Shown here in pieces: positions 15,799-23,526 of a stretch of 57,158 bases of DNA. The DNA is from Amycolatopsis pittospori (lineage in GTDB: Bacteria; Actinomycetota; Actinomycetes; Mycobacteriales; Pseudonocardiaceae). Position numbers and translations under genes: made by a program. Where the stretch lies: contig NZ_JACBXD010000051.1 in the NCBI RefSeq assembly GCF_013870525.1, forward strand, positions 1 to 57,158, read 5' to 3'. How positions within the stretch are numbered: position 1 is the stretch's first letter; each line of letters starts with the position of its first letter. Below the pieces are notes generated by a model. The model worked only from the letters and a program-made list of their open reading frames with translations, was not told the origin of the DNA and did no database searches.

Positions 15799-18453
15799 TC
15801 ACCACCGCCGGTCGATCACCTGCCCCGTGGTCCGGTTCCAGGTGATGTATCCGGCCTGGAAGCTGCTCTGCCGTCCGATCTGGATGCTGAACTCGTCCGT
15901 CGCCGGATACCGCAGGTAGGACCGCTCCCAGCCGAGGGCGGCCCAGCGCTGCCGGATGGCGCCGTAGATCGCATGGGAGTCGGTGGCCACCGTGTAGTAG
16001 ACGGAACCCGCCTTGCTGAAGTGGTTGTAGCGGCCGACCCCGTCGGGCGTCCCGAGTTCGTCGGTCGTCGGGTAGCCCAGCGGCCCGTTCTCCCAGCCCA
16101 GCGCCGCCCACTTCACCCGGATCCGGCCGTACACCGGATGCGCGCCGGTCGCCGGGGTCCAGTAGATCGACGACTGCAGCATGCCGGGCCAGTTCGGGAA
16201 GTGGTTGTAGCGGCCGACGCCGTCCGGGGTGGACGTTTCGTCGGTCGCGGGCGGGCCGAACTTCCGGTGCCCGCCCAGCGCGAGGTACTTCGCCAGGATC
16301 TGGCCCTCGATCTGCTTCACGCCGGTCTCGGCGCTCCAGTACAGCCTGCCGCCCGTGTAGGGCCGGTAGCGCACGGTCCCGTCGGCGACCTCGGGTCCGG
16401 TCGGCGCGCCGAGTCGTTGTCGCAGGGCGGGTTCCGCCTGGTAGCGCTTGTCGATCGGGGTGAGGTAGGTCGCCGTGAGCGTCAGGTCGGCCGTGCCCAT
16501 GGTGAGGGTGGTCAGCCGCCCGGTGGCTCCGTTCGACCAGTTCGCGAACGTCGAAACGCCGTCCGCGGCGACCTCGTCCGCCACCACCTCGAAGGTCGCG
16601 CCCTCGGTCACCATCGCGGTGCCGCCCCCGCCCTCGGCCGGGATGCCGAGCGCCGCCGGAACGTTCGCGGTCAGCGTCAGCCGGTGTTCGCGCGGCCTCG
16701 CGACGTAGGTCCTGCTCGCCTGGACGCCGGCGCTGTCGTTCACCGTCGCGGTGATCTCGACCCGGGAGTCCTGGTGATCGGTGAACGGCATGGTGAACGA
16801 CGGCCCGGCGCCCGACGAGCCGGGATGCGCGTGGCAGGTCGCTTCCTCCGGGCAGTGCCGGATCAGCGTCGTCCAGGTGACCGGCAGAACGCCGTCCTCG
16901 GTGTCGGTGGCCGTCGCGCCGACGACGACCGGTTCCCCGACCGCGAAGGTCCGCGCGCCGAGATCCGTCATACCCAGTTCCGGCGAGTGGTTTCCCGGTA
17001 CCACCACGACATCGGCGACGCCGATGGCACCGAGGCGGTCCGTGACGGTCAGCCGTGCGGTCACCCGGCCCACGCCCTCGGCGTAGGCGTGGGTCACCCG
17101 GGAACCGGTCTGACTCGTGCCGTCACCGAAATCCCAGTGGTGGGTGAGGAGATCGCCGTCGAAGTCGTAGGAGCCGGTGCCGTCGAAGGTCACCGTCCTC
17201 GTGGACGGCTCGGTACTCGACGTCGCCACCGCGACCGGTTCCGCGTTCGTCCCCGGATAGCTGAGCCGCCGCAGGTTCCCGGTGTAGATGTCGGCGTACA
17301 CGATGTCGCCGTTGGCCGCGGCCGCGAACTTGACCGGACCGCCGACGGCGGTGAACTTCGGCGGTCGTTGCGGCGCCTGGACGAGCCGACCCTGGCCGTC
17401 GTACGTCATCGTCCAGATCTTCTGCGTGACGTAGTCGCCGAAGAAGAAGGCGCCGCGGTATTCGTCCGGATAGGAAGATCCACTGTAGACGATTCCCGCG
17501 GTGACACTGTTCCCTTCGTCCACCCCGGAACCGTGGTGGTACGCGGTGATCGGCGGGGTGTTGACGACACCGGCGCATCCGGCGAGGCCGGAGTAGCCCG
17601 GCGTCGGGGCGTTCCCTTCCCAGCACGGCCAAGCGTGATTCGCGCCCGGCCGCACGACGTTCACCTCTTCCCAGGTGTTCCAGCCGACGTCGCCGACGAC
17701 CGGCAGACCGGTGCGCGGGTCGAGGGAGAAACGGAACGGACTCCGGTAGCCGCTGGAGAAGACCTTGGAGCGATTGGCATTCGGTGCCGCTGCCGAGTAG
17801 TACGGGTTACCCGGGACACCGACGCCGTCCGATGTGACGTGCAGGATCTTGCCGTAGAGCTGATCGAGATCGAGCGCGCGCAACGCTCCCGGATCCATCC
17901 TGGTGAAGTCGGCGGCGTCGCCGATGGAGATCCACAAAGTACCGTCGTCGGCCGCGATGAGCCCGGTGATGCCGTGGACGTCGTGGAAACCGGGGAGGTC
18001 GACGAGCACGCGTTCGTTCGCGAGTCCGATCGGGGCTTCAGTGCCGGTCACCGTCCAGCGTGCGACCCGCATCGTGAAGCCGCCTGGAGCATTGAACGAT
18101 CTCGCGAGGTAGATCTGGCGCGACGTCGCGAAATCCGGGGCGACGGCGAGGCCGACGAGACCGAGGTCACCGTTGTCGTGAACCGGCAACGTCGCGATCG
18201 TCCGCGCCTGACCGGTCGTGGACACCCAGGCGACCTTGCCGCTCTTACCGGTGCTGAGCACGGAACCGTCTGGCAGATAAGCGAAATCCGTCAGATCGAA
18301 GGCCGCCTGACCACTCGGTTGGTCACGCAGGACGAACCCGGACGGCAGAGTGGGCGCCCCGGTCGCTTCCGGAGCGCCCACCCATCCCGGGAGAAGCAGG
18401 ATTGAAACCGACAATGCCACGAGTGCGCGAGTGAGTCCCCGGCGTCTGATCAT
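15799..18453 (-). CDS. Secreted glucose/sorbosone dehydrogenase-like protein with PKD domain and LGFP repeats (copy 2)
   Basis: 884 residues, the same domain order as the downstream neighbour: signal peptide, sugar dehydrogenase propeller (GDLGLVGLAVAPDF, GYRSPFRFSLD), PKD (FDGTGSYDFDGDLLTHHWDFGDG), Ig-like part, and LGFP repeats (WENGPLGYPTTDE, WERSYLRYPATDE). It has one LGFP repeat fewer than copy 1, which accounts for most of the length difference. Long nearly identical stretches show a tandem duplication, followed by divergence of the signal peptides. GGGGAAG precedes ATG 18453. The 88-bp gap between the copies could hold a second promoter. Confidence 0.88.
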   Translation of the reverse strand: MIRRRGLTRALVALSVSILLLPGWVGAPEATGAPTLPSGFVLRDQPSGQAAFDLTDFAYLPDGSVLSTGKSGKVAWVSTTGQARTIATLPVHDNGDLGLVGLAVAPDFATSRQIYLARSFNAPGGFTMRVARWTVTGTEAPIGLANERVLVDLPGFHDVHGITGLIAADDGTLWISIGDAADFTRMDPGALRALDLDQLYGKILHVTSDGVGVPGNPYYSAAAPNANRSKVFSSGYRSPFRFSLDPRTGLPVVGDVGWNTWEEVNVVRPGANHAWPCWEGNAPTPGYSGLAGCAGVVNTPPITAYHHGSGVDEGNSVTAGIVYSGSSYPDEYRGAFFFGDYVTQKIWTMTYDGQGRLVQAPQRPPKFTAVGGPVKFAAAANGDIVYADIYTGNLRRLSYPGTNAEPVAVATSSTEPSTRTVTFDGTGSYDFDGDLLTHHWDFGDGTSQTGSRVTHAYAEGVGRVTARLTVTDRLGAIGVADVVVVPGNHSPELGMTDLGARTFAVGEPVVVGATATDTEDGVLPVTWTTLIRHCPEEATCHAHPGSSGAGPSFTMPFTDHQDSRVEITATVNDSAGVQASRTYVARPREHRLTLTANVPAALGIPAEGGGGTAMVTEGATFEVVADEVAADGVSTFANWSNGATGRLTTLTMGTADLTLTATYLTPIDKRYQAEPALRQRLGAPTGPEVADGTVRYRPYTGGRLYWSAETGVKQIEGQILAKYLALGGHRKFGPPATDETSTPDGVGRYNHFPNWPGMLQSSIYWTPATGAHPVYGRIRVKWAALGWENGPLGYPTTDELGTPDGVGRYNHFSKAGSVYYTVATDSHAIYGAIRQRWAALGWERSYLRYPATDEFSIQIGRQSSFQAGYITWNRTTGQVIDRRW

Positions 18454-18568
18454 CGGTACTTCCCCATTTCCGGCGTGTCATGGCACGTCGCCGGAAACGG
18501 GGAAGTCATTGCCTGCCGGGGCTTTCATTTATCTCAAAGCAACCGAACCGCAACCTTCGCGGGAAGCG

Positions 18569-19222
18569 TCAGGCCACGACCTGCACCACGTCGCCGCTCC
18601 GCAGGGTCGTGAAGTACTTCTGCGAAGCCGCCGCGGCCAGGTGGATGCAGCCGTGCGAGTACACCGAGAGGCTGCCGGTGTGGAAGGCGATGCCCGGCAG
18701 GAAGAACACCGAGTTCGGCATCGGCGCGTCGAACTGCTTCGAGTGGTAGTTCTTGACCTTGGCCGAAACGTGGAAGACACCGGTCGGCGTCGCGTGGCCC
18801 TTCTTGCCGGGCAGCTGCTTGACGGGACCGTAGATGACCTTGCCGTCCTGCAGAAGCCAGGTCTTCAGAGCCGAGAGGTCCACGCACGCGCTCACGCCCG
18901 CCGAGGCCAGCGCGGCCTTGCACGGCACGTCCGCGGCGTTCGCCGCCGGTTTGGCCGCCGGCTTCGGAGTGGGCTTCGGCGTCGCCTTGGGCTTCGACGA
19001 AGTCGGCTTCGGCGTGGAACTGCTGCTGCTCGGCGTGGGCGTCGGTGTCGGCGACTCCGAAGAGGTGCTGGGTGCCGCAGACGTCGTCGGGAGATTCCCC
19101 GTCGTCGGGTCACCTTGCGCGACGGCGCCACCACCGGGCGCACCGCTGCCCGCGCCGCCGGAACACGCTGTCAGCACCAGCGCCGTGGCCAGTGCGGTCA
19201 CCCCCACCAGGAACTTCTTCAC
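18569..19222 (-). CDS. L,D-transpeptidase (YkuD) lipoprotein
   Basis: 217 residues. Lipoprotein signal with lipobox LTAC (Cys20), a Ser/Thr/Pro/Lys-rich linker at about 45-95, a short Cys-containing segment (C102, C113), then a YkuD catalytic domain ending HTGSLSVYSHGCIHL with catalytic Cys192. The residue after the Ile is His where many YkuD proteins have Arg. The enzyme would form 3-3 peptidoglycan cross-links on the outer membrane face. The domain is short, as in minimal actinobacterial homologues. It sits with other envelope genes. Confidence 0.9.
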   Translation of the reverse strand: MKKFLVGVTALATALVLTACSGGAGSGAPGGGAVAQGDPTTGNLPTTSAAPSTSSESPTPTPTPSSSSSTPKPTSSKPKATPKPTPKPAAKPAANAADVPCKAALASAGVSACVDLSALKTWLLQDGKVIYGPVKQLPGKKGHATPTGVFHVSAKVKNYHSKQFDAPMPNSVFFLPGIAFHTGSLSVYSHGCIHLAAAASQKYFTTLRSGDVVQVVA

Positions 19223-19339
19223 GACCCTTACCCCCGAATGTCCGTAGTCCGTCTGACATGGGTAAAGACGGAGATCACCCGTCAGGGGTTGTTGGACGGA
19301 AGGTCACGATCCCGTCTCAAGGCCGTTGACCTGCGGAGA

Positions 19340-20224
19340 TCAGCTCACGCGGCCGACGACGCGCGCGTACATCCTGCCCGGATTCGCCCCTTCGTCCAGA
19401 TATCCGGGCAGCGGCGGCAGTTCCTTCACGAACACGTCCAGCCGCTCGTACAGCGCGTTCGCGTCCGCGGGGCGGCGTTCCGGGTCCTTCTCCAGCAGAT
19501 CCGCGAGCAGGACGTTGAGTTCGCCCGGCACACCGTCCACTTCGGCCGGACTCTCCTTGACCTGTTTCTCGAACACCGCGTACGCCGTCGGACCGGTGAA
19601 CAACTGCCTCCCGGTCAGCATTTCGTGCAGGACACAGCCGAGCGCGTACAGATCGCTGCGCGCCCCCGCGATCCCGCGCTGGATCTGTTCGGGCGCCATG
19701 TACGCGGGTGTGCCGAGGATCTGCCCGGCGCGGGTGAACTGGGCGACGTCGGTCTCGCGCAGCATCGCGAGGCCGAAATCGAGCACCTTCACACTGCCGT
19801 CGGGACACAGCATCAGGTTGGTGGGCTTGAGATCGCGGTGACAGATCGAAAGCGCGTGCGCGGCGGACAGTACGGCGCACGCCTGCGCCGCGATCGCGGC
19901 CGCCCACGGCACCGGCAGCGGACCGTGTTCGGCGGCGAGATCGGCCACCGTCACGCCCTCGATGAACTGCATGACCTGGTACAACCGCTCGTCGTAGGTG
20001 CCGAAGTCGTACAACGTCGGCGCGCCCGCGTGTTCCAGGGTGGCGAGGATCCGCGCCTCACGGATGAACCGCTGTTCCAGTTCGGGGTCCGGACCACCGG
20101 GGAGCCCGAGGAACTTCACCGCCACGCGACGGCCGAGATGCCGGTCGTGGCCCGCGTAGACCGCGCCCATCCCACCCCGGCCGAGCGGCAGCTCGTCGAG
20201 TTCGTAGCGGTCCGCGATAAGCAC
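19340..20224 (-). CDS. Serine/threonine protein kinase, soluble
   Basis: 294 residues, kinase domain only. Glycine loop LGRGGMG (14-20), catalytic Lys37 (VAVKFL), HRDLKPTN with Asp131, DFG at 149-151, APE at 177-179. There is no TM helix or PASTA/sensor domain, so it is a cytoplasmic Hanks-type kinase. GTG 20224 directly abuts the TAA of the upstream methylase gene, and GGAG inside that gene's last codons serves as ribosome-binding site, so expression is coupled. A PP2C phosphatase gene is divergent 1.7 kb away and could reverse its action (inference). Confidence 0.93.
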   Translation of the reverse strand: MLIADRYELDELPLGRGGMGAVYAGHDRHLGRRVAVKFLGLPGGPDPELEQRFIREARILATLEHAGAPTLYDFGTYDERLYQVMQFIEGVTVADLAAEHGPLPVPWAAAIAAQACAVLSAAHALSICHRDLKPTNLMLCPDGSVKVLDFGLAMLRETDVAQFTRAGQILGTPAYMAPEQIQRGIAGARSDLYALGCVLHEMLTGRQLFTGPTAYAVFEKQVKESPAEVDGVPGELNVLLADLLEKDPERRPADANALYERLDVFVKELPPLPGYLDEGANPGRMYARVVGRVS

Positions 20225-21883
20225 TTAGGTCTCCGGGATGAGCTGGCCTTCGGTAAGCCCGGCCAAGCCTAGCCTCACCAGCTCCAGGCCCGATTCCGCC
20301 GCCTCGCGCAAGGCGTCCTCGAAGGCCGCGAGACGCGTGAACGCCTCCCCGCGGGCACGTTGCGCCTCGATCGGGAGACGCGGGATCCGGGTGCGTTTGA
20401 GGTCGATCCTGGTCGAGGTGCCCGGCGTGATCTGCCCGGCGGCGCGCAGGCAGCCGGCCAGGAAGGCGGCGTCCATCCGGTCGGGATCGGTGCGGTACTT
20501 GGACATCGACGGCTCCACGACGACAGTCTCTCCACTGTGGACATACGCCGGAACGGCCGGTGACGCGACGACGTCCCCCTCCTCGACCTCGTCGGGCACG
20601 CTGAGCACACCGGACTTCAGCAACTCGCCGATGGTGGTGAACGCGGGCTTCTCGTCCGACACCTTCAGCGACGGCAGATCGAGCCGGACGTCCTCGAAGT
20701 GACGGCGAACCTCCATGAACGCCTCGCCGGCGTGTTCGTCCCGTGCCTGATGCCGCGCCGGGGAGAGGTCGATCTCCTCGTCGAGCAGGTCGATGATCCG
20801 GACGGCGCCGGGCACTTCGGCGCCACGCAGGTGTTCCCGCCACTGTTCCTCCACAGTGGACGGATCGGTCAGCAGGAGCAGCCGGGACGGCGGACGCTCA
20901 CCCGGCTCCGGCCGCCGCAGCAGCCACAGGTCCGAACCACCGACCGTCACCACGGCGCGCAAAGCCCCGGCCCGCAACAGATTCCCGCGGATCCGGCGGC
21001 CGGTCCGGCGGCCGGCGGCGGCCAGCGGCATGAGGATCGCGACCAGTCCGCCGGGCTTCACATGCGCGAGACAATGCTGCACCCAGGCCAGTTCCGGTTC
21101 GCCGCGTGGCGGCTGGCCGTACTCCCAGCGCGGGTCTCCGACGAGTTCGTCGTAACCCCATTCCCGTTCGTTGAACGGCGGATCGCAGACGACGGCGTCC
21201 GCGAGCCGCCCTTCGAAGGAGTCCATCGGCAACGCGTCGGCGCCGTACATCTCCATGTCCGCGCCCGCGAGCAGCAGCCGGTGCGCGGCGATGCACGAGA
21301 CGGTCGGGTCGGCGTCCTGGCCGAGCAGCCGGGTGCCCCCGGAGGCGAGCAGCAGCGTCCCGAGCCCGCACGCGGGGTCGAGGACGACGCCGGGTTCGGG
21401 GCCGATGAGCCGGGACATCAACCCGGCGACCGGTTCCGGCGTGACGGACAGCTGCCGTGAGTGCGCCTCGACGTAGCGCTCGCACAGGAACTCGTACGCC
21501 TCACGCGCCCCTTGCTCGTCGGCGAAGCGGTCCACGAGCGCGAGCAGGTCAGGATCGTCGTAGCGAGCGGAGAAACCCCAATCCTCGGAGCCCCGCCGCG
21601 ACAGGAACGTGCCCACCCGGCCGACCCGAAGGCCGAGCGACAGGTCGTCACCGAGGTTCCGCAGCCGCTGCCAGATACGGTCACCGAGCGAGACCTCGAA
21701 CGGCTTCCCGCGCTCGCGCAGCCAGCTTTCGACGTCGGGCAGTGAAAAGAGGGGGCTCGACGCGGTGCCGCCGACGGGCACCGGAAAATCCCCGTAACGT
21801 CGGCGCCAGTTGCTCACCGCGGCGCGGCCGACGCCGGCGATGCGTGCGATGTCCGCCGCGCTGACGGTGGCTTGCTCCTCCAT
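20225..21883 (-). CDS. N-6 DNA methylase-like protein with N-terminal HTH
   Basis: About 552 residues. The N-terminus (ADIARIAGVGRAAVSNWRRR) is a helix-turn-helix. A type I HsdM-like fold follows, with SAM motif I DPACGLGT (about 169-176) and catalytic motif IV DPPF (about 234-237). The C-terminal half is specificity-like, helical and strand-rich. No restriction subunit or HsdS is nearby. GTG 21886 is also in frame. I prefer ATG 21883 because a TACGAT -10-like box lies 6 nt upstream, which fits a leaderless start. It is the first gene of a two-gene unit with the kinase. Confidence 0.85.
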   Translation of the reverse strand: MEEQATVSAADIARIAGVGRAAVSNWRRRYGDFPVPVGGTASSPLFSLPDVESWLRERGKPFEVSLGDRIWQRLRNLGDDLSLGLRVGRVGTFLSRRGSEDWGFSARYDDPDLLALVDRFADEQGAREAYEFLCERYVEAHSRQLSVTPEPVAGLMSRLIGPEPGVVLDPACGLGTLLLASGGTRLLGQDADPTVSCIAAHRLLLAGADMEMYGADALPMDSFEGRLADAVVCDPPFNEREWGYDELVGDPRWEYGQPPRGEPELAWVQHCLAHVKPGGLVAILMPLAAAGRRTGRRIRGNLLRAGALRAVVTVGGSDLWLLRRPEPGERPPSRLLLLTDPSTVEEQWREHLRGAEVPGAVRIIDLLDEEIDLSPARHQARDEHAGEAFMEVRRHFEDVRLDLPSLKVSDEKPAFTTIGELLKSGVLSVPDEVEEGDVVASPAVPAYVHSGETVVVEPSMSKYRTDPDRMDAAFLAGCLRAAGQITPGTSTRIDLKRTRIPRLPIEAQRARGEAFTRLAAFEDALREAAESGLELVRLGLAGLTEGQLIPET

Positions 21884-21924
21884 CACCGCATCGTAACCGA
21901 CAGCTGACCATTCCAGCCCTATGT

Positions 21925-21960
21925 TTGTGAACTCAGTACACAGATGCTTTACTGGGTTCC
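21925..21960 (+). promoter_or_regulatory. SigA-type promoter of the PP2C gene (leaderless)
   Basis: TTGTGA at 21925-21930, a 17-bp spacer, TTTACT at 21948-21953, then 7 nt to ATG 21961. Transcription should start at or next to the start codon. Confidence 0.65.
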
Positions 21961-22707
21961 ATGACGTACACCCTTCGGTACGCCGCCGGCTCCGATGTCG
22001 GGCGACGCCGTCAGGTCAACCAGGACTCGGTCTACGCCAGCGCCAGGATGCTGGCGGTCGCCGACGGTATCGGCGGCCAGCCGCACGGCGAGGTGGCGAG
22101 CGCCGAAGCGATCGGCGTCCTGTCCCGGCTCGACGCGGACCTCCGCGGCTTCGACCTCGCGGACGTCGACCTGATCGAGGTCCTCTCCGGCGGCGTCCGC
22201 GCGATCGACGACCGGCTGGTCGCGACGGCCGAGCGCGAACCGGAGACCCGTGGCATGGGCACCACCCTGACGACGGTGGTGTTCGACGGCGCGCAGTTCG
22301 CCGCCGCGCATATCGGCGACTCCCGCGGGTATCTCCTGCGCGACGGCACGCTTCAGCGCTTCACACGCGACCACACCCTCGCGCAGGCCCTCGCGGACGA
22401 CGGGCGCATCGAGGCTTCAGAGGTCGAGGGACACCCTCGCGGCTCCCTGCTCATGAAGGCGCTTCTGAGCACCGGAAGCGGCGAAGCGGACATCTGGACC
22501 TTCGAGGCAGCCCCCGGGGACCGTCTTCTCCTGTGCTCAGACGGGTTAACGGCAACGGTTGTCGAAACCGTTATCAAGGACGTCCTGGGCGCCTTCCAAG
22601 ATCCCGACGAGACCGTCCCGCGACTGATCCACCTGGCCAACGAGGGCGGCGGACCGGACAACATCACCTGCGTCGTCGCCGACGTCCTGGCCTCAACGGC
22701 GGCCTGA
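21961..22707 (+). CDS. PP2C-family Ser/Thr protein phosphatase
   Basis: 248 residues, a complete PP2C domain. Metal-binding motifs are NQD (20-22), VADGIGG (33-39), HIGDSR (117-122), CSDG (192-195) and GGPDN (230-234). No TM helix or sensor is attached, so it is cytoplasmic. It is divergent from the methylase-kinase pair across 77 bp and is the natural antagonist of that kinase. There is no ribosome-binding site before ATG 21961, which agrees with the leaderless promoter described separately. A tRNA-Ser gene follows on the same strand. Confidence 0.94.
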   Translation: MTYTLRYAAGSDVGRRRQVNQDSVYASARMLAVADGIGGQPHGEVASAEAIGVLSRLDADLRGFDLADVDLIEVLSGGVRAIDDRLVATAEREPETRGMGTTLTTVVFDGAQFAAAHIGDSRGYLLRDGTLQRFTRDHTLAQALADDGRIEASEVEGHPRGSLLMKALLSTGSGEADIWTFEAAPGDRLLLCSDGLTATVVETVIKDVLGAFQDPDETVPRLIHLANEGGGPDNITCVVADVLASTAA

Positions 22708-22779
22708 CGCCCTCAACCCGGAAACCCAGGTCAGACCCACCTTCGAAAGGGTGAAAGGGCATCCGGTAAAGTTCCCCAC

Positions 22780-22867
22780 GGAGGATTGGCCGAGCGGCCT
22801 AAGGCGCACGCTTGGAAAGCGTGTTGGGTTCACGCCCTCGCAGGTTCGAATCCTGTATCCTCCGCCA
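22780..22867 (+). tRNA. tRNA-Ser(GGA)
   Basis: Acceptor stem GGAGGAT/ATCCTCC, D-arm TGGCCGAGCGGCC, anticodon loop TTGGAAA giving GGA, a long class II variable arm, and T-arm GGTTCGAATCC. A CCA follows the discriminator G in the genome (22865-22867). It reads UCC/UCU codons. Confidence 0.97.
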
Positions 22868-22871
22868 TCAG

Positions 22872-22905
22872 CAAGGCCCCGGACGTTCCGACGTCCGGGG
22901 CCTTG
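22872..22905 (+). terminator. Intrinsic terminator after tRNA-Ser(GGA)
   Basis: Perfect 15-bp stem CAAGGCCCCGGACGT with a 4-nt loop TCCG, followed by TTGAT. Confidence 0.85.
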
Positions 22906-22929
22906 TTGATTACTTAGCAAGACCTTCAC

Positions 22930-22958
22930 TTAACAGAGTCAGATGATCACGCTAAGTT
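22930..22958 (+). promoter_or_regulatory. Promoter of the helical-protein/FtsK-like operon
   Basis: TTAACA at 22930-22935, a 17-bp spacer, TAAGTT at 22953-22958. The predicted leader of about 40 nt contains AAGGAG (22990-22995), 9 nt before ATG 23005. A separate promoter after the tRNA terminator indicates the operon is independent of the PP2C gene. Confidence 0.6.
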
Positions 22959-23004
22959 TAGTAGTGGTCGTTCCAGCCCCCGACGTCCCAAGGAGTCCGC
23001 CAAA

Positions 23005-23265
23005 ATGGCCGGAGTCGAAGAGATCCGCGCTGGTATCGCGCTCGCGAACGAGAAGGCATCCGCGAGCATTCACGCACTTCAGCAGGCAGCGCAGTCTCTC
23101 GAAGAAGCCCAGCTTTCGCTTTCCCAGGCCACCCAGGGCAGCAGCCAGCACGAGGTGAGCCAGGCGCACGGGCTTCTCGCCGAGGCCCTGCAGGGCATCA
23201 CCGGCATGCAGAGCACCATCCAGGCGGGCATTTCGTCGGCCGAGTCGTACTCGACCCGCCTCTAG
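23005..23265 (+). CDS. Small all-helical protein (first gene of FtsK/EccC-like operon)
   Basis: 86 residues, predicted almost wholly alpha-helical with heptad-like Ala/Leu/Gln spacing and a Gly-Ser-Ser-Gln break in the middle, so probably a helical hairpin. Size and fold type recall WXG100 proteins, but there is no WXG motif and no C-terminal YxxxD signal. AAGGAG lies 9 nt before ATG 23005. It is followed after 3 bp by a second protein of the same kind. Function unknown. The context with an EccC/FtsK-type ATPase suggests a partner or substrate of that motor (inference). Confidence 0.75.
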   Translation: MAGVEEIRAGIALANEKASASIHALQQAAQSLEEAQLSLSQATQGSSQHEVSQAHGLLAEALQGITGMQSTIQAGISSAESYSTRL

Positions 23266-23268
23266 AAC

Positions 23269-23514
23269 ATGTACCTCGAGGAACTGCACCAGCTGCTGAC
23301 GGCCGTCCAAAGCGGCCTCGCCGACGGACGCGCTCATACCGAGCAGGCCAGGAGCCTGCTCGAAGAGGCCCGTCGCGCCATCGTGGATCCACAGGCCCAA
23401 GCCGTCCCCTGGGTGCCGTCGCAGCTGGCACAGGCCGATGAGGGAATAGAAAACCTCCTGACGCGCCTTTCCGCCGCTGACGACCTTGTCAGCGGTTACC
23501 AGTCCCGCCTCTAG
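23269..23514 (+). CDS. Small all-helical protein (second gene of FtsK/EccC-like operon)
   Basis: 81 residues, predicted two long helices (about 2-37 and 50-78) joined by a Pro-containing linker (IVDPQAQAVPWVP). It ends SGYQSRL and the first protein ends ESYSTRL, a similar tail, which suggests the two are diverged paralogues. It starts 3 bp after the previous stop without a clear ribosome-binding site, so translation is probably coupled. Function unknown. Confidence 0.7.
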   Translation: MYLEELHQLLTAVQSGLADGRAHTEQARSLLEEARRAIVDPQAQAVPWVPSQLAQADEGIENLLTRLSAADDLVSGYQSRL

Positions 23515-23526
23515 ATTGGCGCCGGT

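Noticed and set aside
13062..15845. Plus-strand open frame of over 900 codons opposite the LGFP protein gene
   Set aside because: It is the antisense shadow of a gene with clear domains. It is Arg/Gly/Val-rich with no motif and is caused by high GC.
15973..18405. Plus-strand open frame of 810 codons opposite the second LGFP protein
   Set aside because: Same antisense artefact; low-information composition and no ribosome-binding site.
19340..22707. Pgl/BREX assignment
   Set aside because: Kinase and methylase are present, but PglZ-, PglY- and BrxC-type genes are absent and the methylase is half the size of PglX.
23005..23514. WXG100/ESX substrate assignment for the small helical proteins
   Set aside because: No WXG turn and no YxxxD/E tail. 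Similarity is only size and helicity.
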